Position numbers and translations under genes: made by a program
From: Branchiostoma floridae
Lineage: Eukaryota; Chordata; Leptocardii; Amphioxiformes; Branchiostomatidae
NCBI RefSeq assembly: GCF_000003815.2
Contig: NC_049985.1
Location: forward strand, 14,766,265-14,830,264
Direction: 5' to 3'
DNA length: 64,000 nt
Part shown: piece after piece, positions 56,625 through 64,000 of the stretch
Position numbering within the stretch: position 1 is the stretch's first letter
Layout of the letters: each line of letters opens with the position of its first letter
The notes under the pieces: model-generated
What the model saw: the letters and a program-made list of their open reading frames with translations, nothing else
Told to the model about the DNA's origin: nothing
The model's database searches: none

Positions 56625-59365
56625 TTTCAGTTGATTCAGTATTTTTTTCTCCTCTAAAAAGAAATGGTGCGTTCTATAGAGGTAATCAGATGATTTAATC
56701 AAGGTTTGACAAACAATACTTTACAGTTAAATTCCCTTGGATCAAATCATATTAGAATAATTTCTCTGTTTCTTCTTTAGGCCACGTTGATTTGATTATA
56801 TGGATGACATCCGCGCTCGCACCAATTTTCGGCCATTTCCAAAAAAAAAAGAAAAGTTTTCGACTACACAATAAATTGTGCAAAGCAGCTGTAAAATGAG
56901 CACAAACATTCCGTAGATTGAAAAAGAAAGTATCAGAAAACAGATAACTAATGCCATAGAATGCCAAAATGAATCTAAAGTCAAAGAATAAGATGTGAAA
57001 GGACAGAAAGAAAAAAATGTATTGTTGGTTGGGGGAGGTACCAGTACAGAAAATTCAGGTCCTGCTGCAGAGGATCATTTCCAGGTCCGGACATGAACCT
57101 GGACCTGATTGTCTGTGGAAACTTGAGAACTGGCAATACTCAAAACAATGGTAATTGGTCAATTTTGCTACAAAGGAATCTGTTTGGTGGATTATTGGAC
57201 TCCCACAGCATATTAAAATCCAATCTTCATGTAATAAAGGCTAACTGTGTCTGTACCTTTGACTGTAGAAACTTGGTGCAATTGACTATAAACTCTACTT
57301 GACTTCGCTCTTGTTGTCTGCTTGGCCCCCCGGTTAGACCCCAAATGGCTGCCGACATAGTGTGTCCATTTTGTAATTGGCGAAACCTGTTCCTCTTTTT
57401 TTTTCAGGTCTGTTTTTTTCGGATTGGTCCAAGAAGAAAAAAAATGTTTTGCACCCGTATGATGTACTGGTCCCTACACCTAACTGTTGGTATACCATAC
57501 TATGTGTGTTTAGTCCTATGTTCAACCTTCCTGGCCACTTTGATTTCATACTGAAGGCAACTTTTTTTTTGGCCAAACTTTTTTATTCGCTCGCTCGCAT
57601 CAGTTTTGGAGTTCCCGGAGGATGTCATCCAAAGAATCAAATCAACATGGCCTTATTAGAATTCCCTACATCTATACGTGCCACATAGAAGGAGTCGTCA
57701 AATGTTTTATATGAAAACAGTGCTACCATGGTCCTGAAAAACTATAAAGCTTTTAGATAATTTTTGCTGTTGTATTCAACTATTTTCATTTTTTGAACAA
57801 TTAGAACTTTGCTAAGATAAAAACATTTTCAAATTCGCTTTTCAAACTGTCACTGTATTGCTTTGGTGTCAGATATTTTCAATGGTTACATTGCCGAAAT
57901 TAACAACATTGTAGTAACAACTAAGGGTCACTGTCAGAAATCACAATTCACCCTTATTGCTGCAAGTTTTTGTCTTCTTTCTCATAAACAAAACATGAAT
58001 TTTAATTGCGCCACCGTTCTAGTAGCGTATTTCTGTTTGTAGGAACCACTTCTACTAACTGGTGATGAAAATAATTATTAAAATCTGTTGTTCTTGTTGA
58101 CTGAAATTCACCTATTTTTTTTCTAGTTTAAGCCTACACCTTTGTCATATTGAATATATATATATATATATACACCATAAAATTGCATTAACCTTGTAGC
58201 TTTGGTTTGTCTATTTTATTCCTTTTGTTTTATATTCTAATCTACGACCAGAAAGAAAATGCGGAGATATTGGGATATTTACTTAACCACCATTCACTTA
58301 TCATGGCAAATAATGATTTAATGGCTGACATTATGAGAATAATGTCAGCAAAATATGCGCAGTGACTTTGTTGTTGACGTGTTTGAAATGAAATTTACAG
58401 AATAGGGAGCAGTAATTCAAGGCTCGTCCGTAGTTTATTGCATCAATGGTCTTAACAACGAAATAGTTGATAAATTCTGACATCACATTAACTACTGGTA
58501 AAATAGATGAAGTGAACATGATATGAAATGGTCAGGTGTCTCTGTTGATCTTCAAATATCAATAAAAGGCTGCAGATATTAGCATTATGCTTTGAAAAAT
58601 CTTCAACTTCTTGTTTCTTCTTCTTGCCACGTTTAGTTCAAATAGCAACTGGGAACCCTCATGATGACGTACATTTTGAGCTGGATGAGGAGACATGAGC
58701 AGTTGCCTTGACAACAACAGGACCTGTAGACCCAACCGTACAGTATGCTACTGTCAAGAACATGAGTAGTTTTAGTAGTGTTTTTTCTTAACAAACTTTG
58801 ATGGCAATATTTCTAAGAATAAAGAATATTTATCTACAAGCAAGATAAGATAAGAGAAAGAAATCAAAGATGTTAAATGTTGATTGTGGAGAGCCAACAT
58901 TACCAAACTTTGATTCAAATTTGCGTAGCAGACATAAACGCATAACATAAACATACACAGTAAATGGCTAATAACCTGACTATATAACAATTCATATTGG
59001 AGCACATGCTGATCGTTATCTCTGAACTGTGTTTGTCATAAGTGCTAGATTGTAACCTGCAATAATGTGCAGATTTTGTGCAAGTCATTCTGCAACACAC
59101 TATAGACAGGTCTAATGCTGACACATTTTCGCTAACCTGTCTAAAGTTTCCTGACAGAGCTTGGGGTCGAACATCCTCGTTTTCGCTCACAGCCATCAAG
59201 CTTTCTACACGGTCTCCCTTTTTGGCTCAAAGCCGCAATGCAACACGGCTGTGAATACCTGTGCCCATCAGAGCCAGACCGTGTTTATTGTCAAAGCAGG
59301 GTTGCGTGTACAAGACGGTGCAGCTATGCATAAATGCATAAAGACCGATAACGATCGGTCAAGGA
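56625..59365. repeat. Low-copy repeated unit, copy 3, split by insertions
   Basis: Matches copy 2 at 56625-56779, 57653-57746, 59032-59060 and 59158-59365. Inserted segments are 56780-57652 (Harbinger-like), about 57747-59031 (ends undefined) and about 59061-59157. Confidence 0.65.
56780..57652. mobile_element. Harbinger-like inverted-repeat element with TTA target duplication
   Basis: Ends are inverted repeats of about 33 bp with few mismatches, beginning GGCCACGTTGATTTGATT and, on the complement, GGCCATGTTGATTTGATT. TTA flanks both sides (56777-56779 and 57653-57655). The uninterrupted paralogue at about 55637-55641 reads CTTTATTGG. A 3-bp TTA target is typical of PIF/Harbinger. No transposase frame is evident in 873 bp. 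Confidence 0.75.
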
Positions 59366-59479
59366 ATGTCATTGCTGGGAAATGTGGGTCTAAGGTGGGA
59401 GCCTATCAGTAAGGTTAAGAGGAAAGAAAGTCAGAGGGGTTATTTTCAAGGCCATGAATACATGGTGAGACATTACTAG

Positions 59480-59941
59480 TACAGTCAAACCTGCCCGAGC
59501 GACCACCTCTTCTCAGCGACCACCTGGCCATTTCGACCGCTTTTTCTCGGTCCCGATTTATTTTCCCATTGACGTAAGCATTAAGCGACCTTTTCTCAAC
59601 GACCACCTGGCCAACGCGACCGGCCCAAATTGGGACCAATAACGACCGCATCATTTTCAAAATTGAGGTATTCATCGGTTTTTGATGATAACTAGCGCGA
59701 TTTTGTGCCGAAATCGGCCAGTTTGCGTCGGATTTTGGGGTTAAATTTACAGTTTACAGTGTGCGTGTCGCTTCTTTGCGTGTGTGCAGTGTGCTTGCTA
59801 TTTGCCATTAAACACAACGGAAACCATTTATACTTTGCATCGGGCATGTTTTGAGTCGATACTCTTCTCAGCGACCACCTGTCCAAATCGACCGTTTTTT
59901 CCCGGTCCCCCGGGTGGTCGTCTTGGGCAGGTTTGACTGTA
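59480..59941. mobile_element. Pogo-like short inverted-repeat element
   Basis: Ends TACAGTCAAACCTGCCC and the complement GGGCAGGTTTGACTGTA, followed inward by GCGACCACC and GGTGGTCG. The interior has repeated GCGACCACCTGGCCA words. A TA target and CAGT ends fit pogo/Tigger. Confidence 0.75.
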
Positions 59942-61039
59942 TATTCTTTCAAAACCTGCGCTGCAGTTTGCACCGTTATCAGTAGGAGGCAATCCTGCAC
60001 TGAGCTTTTGTAAAACATCAACAAATGTTTCACTGCTAAACTTATTAAGTTAATTAATAAACAATAAAGGCAGATCTTGTAAATCACTGGGGGATTCCTA
60101 AAACTTACAGTAAAATTCATACTCGATCATGTGTCCTTATATGGCTTATAATATGTTGTTAACCGGGTCATAACAACCACTTAGTACCCTTTTTTGTATA
60201 CAGCATGGAACAGTTTTACTAGTCTCGTTCTCAGATTTTTGGAGCGGCGGCATTTATTTTTACTCCCTAAAGAAAACATGAGGATTTACAACTGTGCATC
60301 TTTTTCGTGATTTGTATTTGCACGAGGACTCATTAACTCATGATCAGTGAACAATGTCGTAAGAATCGTTCAGATTATTTTATTCAAATGTTCCTTCTTT
60401 ATACACATAACTACAAAGAGTAAATTCAAAGTATGATGCAAACGCTGTCAATCTTTGATGCAAAATACATCTATTGGCACGACATATGTACAGTCTGTAT
60501 ACATTGAGTTGAAATTGTATGCATAGAATTATTTTTTACAATTACCTCACATATTGTTTTGATATTGCACATTAGTCTATTCGTCAACAACTGTACAGTC
60601 ATGTCGATTACTTAATGTAGCTACAGTGACTTTCTTACTTAAACATATACACAAAAGTAACAGAGAACGACAAATAGAAAGTACAGTTGTAGGCTTAGAT
60701 GAAAAGTATGTGTTACAGCTGATCTGGATGAATTGCACGACTTGAAAGCACAGAAACATCATGACAGAGTTCTAACATGTATGGATACAGTCATGTTACC
60801 AAATCCACTGGGTTTCACAAAGATCATATTTGTTAAGACGCATGTTCTGCTATAATTATGATCAATTCTTTTACAATATGTATGTGCTTATCAATGAGTG
60901 GTTTCATTCTTACATCCTTTGCGCAAATGATGTTTCAAATCGAACAGGAGAAGTAATATTCTGGTGTCCATTGAATTCTAAAAACATTAGGTAGAAGGGT
61001 TGTACTTCTCTTAAGTAGTCATTATAAAAGTTCCCAACT

Positions 61040-62709
61040 CTAACGCCCCTCATCATAATCAATACCTAGGACACGATGATGACAGTATGAGGACGCCATC
61101 TTGTTGTCCTTGGCCTGACCCATCATGCTAACAGAGGAGGGGACTGTGGACCCAGCAAGGTCACATTCACAGTCAGACTCGTGGTCTCTGAACTCCGCGG
61201 CACATGTCATATGGATAACATCATCCTTCTGCATCTCAGCCAGAGCTACAACATGCCGGCGCTGCTTCTTTGCTGGAGCAGTGGTCTCGGCGTGGTGGCA
61301 GCAGCTTCCAGCCTCAGTATAGCTGTTGTACTGAGATGAACACTTGTGACAGCAGCTTCCCAGGTCCGCCACACTTACAGCATGGTCTCCAGATCCGTCA
61401 TGGGCGCCTGTGGTCTTCCTACCATCATCTCCATCCACCAAGGAGCCAGCACCACCTTTATAGGCACCGTCCCCCATGTCTTCTGCCTCCCGACACACAT
61501 GGCCCCTTGTGTCTACAGGAGGGGAAGACAAGAAGTCTGGTGCTTTCAGGGTGGACTGGTTCTCCTCATGGTGGTTCTCCTCTGTGATGGTGGTATGTAG
61601 GTCTCCAGCATGGAGAGGGCTTGTTGGTTTCTCCACAACCAGATCATACTGTTGTACTGAAGCCGACATGTTTTCTGACTCCAGCTCATCGATACTGGAG
61701 TACAGGATGCCACCCTTGCCACGTGCCGAGTGTTTGGACTTCTTTTTGCTCTCCACCAGGTGGTTAGTGGCAGCTACAGGCACCTCATCGGCAGCAGGTG
61801 TTGTAGGAGACATAGACATGGAGCCCCCTGAGGTATCCTCTGGTGTTTCCAGTAGTGAGGGTACAGCAGCTGTCCTGTGGCACACCCCAGCCGGGGAGGG
61901 TACAGCGGCTGTCCTGTGCCACCCCCCAGCCGGAGATGGTACAGCCTGATCATGTTTAGGCTCAATAATATCTCCTCCAGTGTTTGTACATAGGCTCTGG
62001 TAGGTCTGAGGAAAGTCAAAGTGTTTGGATTAAGATATGTCTTTCCTGTTGAGATAATTTTCTACAAATGATAAGATCTCGAACACAGTTATAAGTATGC
62101 TGAAACATCTTTAATCATTCAACTATTATTAGCTAGCAAGCAATGTTCAAAACATTTGAATGTAGCAATAATACATAAAGTATACCACATTGTTCCTAAA
62201 GATTGTAATATTTTGTCATTTATCAATAGCGTGATTCTCAACATACACATTAAGTTAAACTGTTTGACAGGTGTCATTGTTTAGGGATTTAACCATAAAA
62301 TGCTTTTTTTTACAGTAGTTTACTTTGGTAGGATATTCTATGATGAAAGAGTATTACTTTCTACTTAAGTGATTGGGTGTGGACAAACGGGCCTCATCGT
62401 TTTGAAGTCATGTTTATGTAGTTTGTGTTTCTCTTTCTCCTCATCTGTTGTCGTATATGTCTATCTACTTTGCCCAATATGTTTTGTAAAATGTTACACA
62501 AACAACTCCAAACCCTACAGTACTTCTATGGCCAATGCTCACCTCGTATAGACCCAGACCAACGATGGTCACACCGCCGACCAGGAGCCCCATGTCGGCC
62601 GGACTGAGACCTTTCTGACCGGTAGGTTAGTAGTGACCGTTCCGGGCCGGACCGGTCAGTGGGCTATGGCTGTCCTGGTGTAGGGAGTTCAGGAGAATCC
62701 CAGGCAGAC
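61040..62709 (-). pseudogene. Duplicate of the 414-residue gene with premature stop; first exon outside window
   Basis: The second exon (62543-62709, 167 bp as in the parent) keeps its splice sites. A Lys codon is replaced by TAA at 62627-62629, in the place of parent residue 57, before the membrane segment. The last exon (61040-62005) is open and highly similar. It has an extra HRTAAVPSPAG-type repeat and an indel near 61080 that changes the last residues. A shortened protein could still start at the Met of MGLLVGG, which would lose the presequence. The first exon would lie just past 64000. Most likely a recent unprocessed pseudogene, or an anchored form without mitochondrial targeting. Confidence 0.7.
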
Positions 62710-62787
62710 CTGGCAAAATGATTCATGCGTTGATACATAGTACCTTACATTTCTAAAAGGCACCATGGTCTTTGTGACTCTAAAACA

Positions 62788-63722
62788 GGGCGTATTTTGT
62801 GTAGCCTTAGTAACATCCATTGGCATAATACCGGTCGGTTTACTGCAATTTCTCAAGCAATGCTAATTTGGCAAATGATCAACGCATCATTTTCTCCAGT
62901 TACATGTTGCTGTTACAGCTTACCTTTGCCACTTCTTCTGTGTAAACTATTTTGTATCTCTGGTCCTGCTAAAAACATAATATCGTAATTGGAACACACC
63001 GCGGAATTGCACGGAGAACGGGCGCGTGGTTGGAAGGGGGTGCACTATACCGGTCGAACGAAACACGGCACAATTAACTGCCGCTATGTACCTTTATACA
63101 TCCTCTGTTGTTCCTTTCTTTCCTGTTAGTAGTTGCACAAAACAAAAATCTGCATGAGCATACAAAAAGTCATGAGAAAATGGGCGTATACTGACAAGAA
63201 TTTTCATTTAATTTTGGTCCGTCACAACCGCTATGACGTAAAACTTTACTGCTGGCCGTAGCAGTAAAAATGGCGGGAAAATGGCGGCGTACGTTCAATT
63301 TGACCCATTCAGCCGTAGATCCGGGCGATAATGCAACGGTTCCGCACACTTTTACACAAGTTGTAGGTCACCAAAAGAAATTCAAGATTGCTGTTGAATC
63401 ATGCTCGTCTTGTGCCGTGAGCACATGTGATTATTATCTACAAATCTGGCGATGAACGTGACAGTGTGTTTGTCCCACGACGAGCTCGCCTGCCCCGAAA
63501 ATGACCTGAAAACTTTTGGCCTTGTTGTCTTCGAATGCATTGTTATCGATGCTTTGTAAATGATGTATTGGACACCTAGATGTCTGAAGTGTGCATACCT
63601 CAGAAATAACTATTGTTGCACGTGTAGATCTCTTTAAGTTCCACTATTTTTAATCGACCGGTATAAGGCTTATGACCGGTATTATGCCAATGCATGTTAT
63701 GTATAAGGCTACAAATACGCCC
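62788..63722. mobile_element. Inverted-repeat element inserted in the duplicated block
   Basis: Imperfect inverted ends of about 45-60 bp: GGGCGTATTTTGTGTAGCC on the left against GGGCGTATTTGTAGCC on the complement of the right, both followed by TTGGCATAATACCGGTC. The parental block has no matching sequence between 25020 and 25080. A 61-codon frame at 63270-63455 inside it has no recognisable similarity. Confidence 0.65.
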
Positions 63723-64000
63723 AGCAAAAATTGCCACGGCTAGGAAGGCAAACGATTCCCCACTATTTCCTTCCCAACCTTGAAGCTAAATCGAGTTAAA
63801 ATGTTTTCTATGTAAGGCTGTTCCCTCTAATAACGTTCACAAAACGTGGTTCAAATTGCCCACTTGTCAAGAAACAATTCTCAACTACGTTGTTGATTAT
63901 AAGGTGTATAATTAAACCTGGTTAGCATTTGATAAAGGATACAGTTGGGATAGACTGAACAAGTGACACATGCTTAGAAAAGTAAAGTTAATATCAAAAA

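Larger units (their letters stand above)
52909..61039. other. Repeat-filled intergenic region
   Basis: No convincing gene was found over about 8 kb. It should hold the promoter of the Ig/FN3 gene just above 52908. From left to right it holds a 162-bp core element (53297-53850), a GAGTCCATTC element (54040-54860), a low-copy repeated unit (55116-59365) with a Harbinger-like insertion, a pogo-like element (59480-59941) and the start of the segmental duplication (about 60310). Confidence 0.55.
60310..64000. repeat. Segmental duplicate of the 22440-25320 block
   Basis: Same order and orientation as 22440-25320: OST3/6 3'-flank fragment (60310-60540), last exon (61040-62005), intron, second exon (62543-62709), then after an inserted element (62788-63722) the upstream flank (63723-63910). 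About 35 kb separate the two copies. The block runs past the window end. Confidence 0.85.

Noticed and set aside
63270-63455. 61-codon open frame MAGKWRRTFNLTHSAVDPGD onward
   Set aside because: Short, inside an inverted-repeat element, no recognised motif. It could be a relic but there is no support for a gene.

Overview
The window looks like nuclear DNA of an invertebrate chordate, most likely a lancelet (Branchiostoma). The reasons are vertebrate-like protein families in many small exons with GT-AG introns, receptor genes built from immunoglobulin (Ig) exons of uniform phase 1, very dense short inverted-repeat elements, and two assembly gaps (13889-14440 and 44954-45053). There is no sign of prokaryotic organisation. 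No RNA gene or CRISPR array was found. All exon models were built by hand from splice sites, reading phase and protein similarity recalled from family knowledge; nothing was computed or searched.

Layout. (1) 1-12618: three tandem cytosolic sulfotransferase genes on the minus strand, each with six coding exons. The first two are recent copies that share flanks and promoters. (2) 15450-22403: a plus-strand OST3/OST6 family gene (MAGT1/TUSC3), the thioredoxin-like subunit of oligosaccharyltransferase. Its first exon is missing, probably in the gap. It carries two alternative copies of one exon that the reading frame makes mutually exclusive. (3) 23236-25529: a minus-strand gene for an unrecognised 414-residue protein with a mitochondrial-type N terminus, one membrane segment and a long polar tail. 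(4) 28934-43055: a minus-strand receptor tyrosine kinase of 920 residues in 17 coding exons: signal peptide, five Ig domains, one membrane helix, a complete kinase domain and a short tyrosine-bearing tail. (5) 46634-52908: a second minus-strand membrane protein (Ig, FN3, membrane segment, Ser/Thr-rich and Cys-rich region, second membrane segment). Its Ig domain is clearly related to the first Ig domain of the kinase next door. (6) 52909-60300: a repeat-filled stretch. (7) 60310-64000: a segmental duplicate of the 22440-25320 block, carrying a damaged copy of the 414-residue gene that continues past the window end.

The sulfotransferase cluster and the oligosaccharyltransferase subunit have no evident functional link. 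The receptor kinase and its Ig/FN3 neighbour are the pair most likely to work together, as receptor and accessory or decoy protein, because they lie head to tail and share a diagnostic Ig domain; that link is inference.

Mobile DNA includes short inverted-repeat elements with readable target duplications (8-bp hAT-like, TA Tc1/mariner- or pogo-like, TTA Harbinger-like), two Penelope-like GIY-YIG endonuclease remnants, and several elements with tandem cores of about 120-163 bp, a microsatellite and a terminal hairpin. Several insertions can be dated relative to duplications because the paralogous empty site is also in the window.
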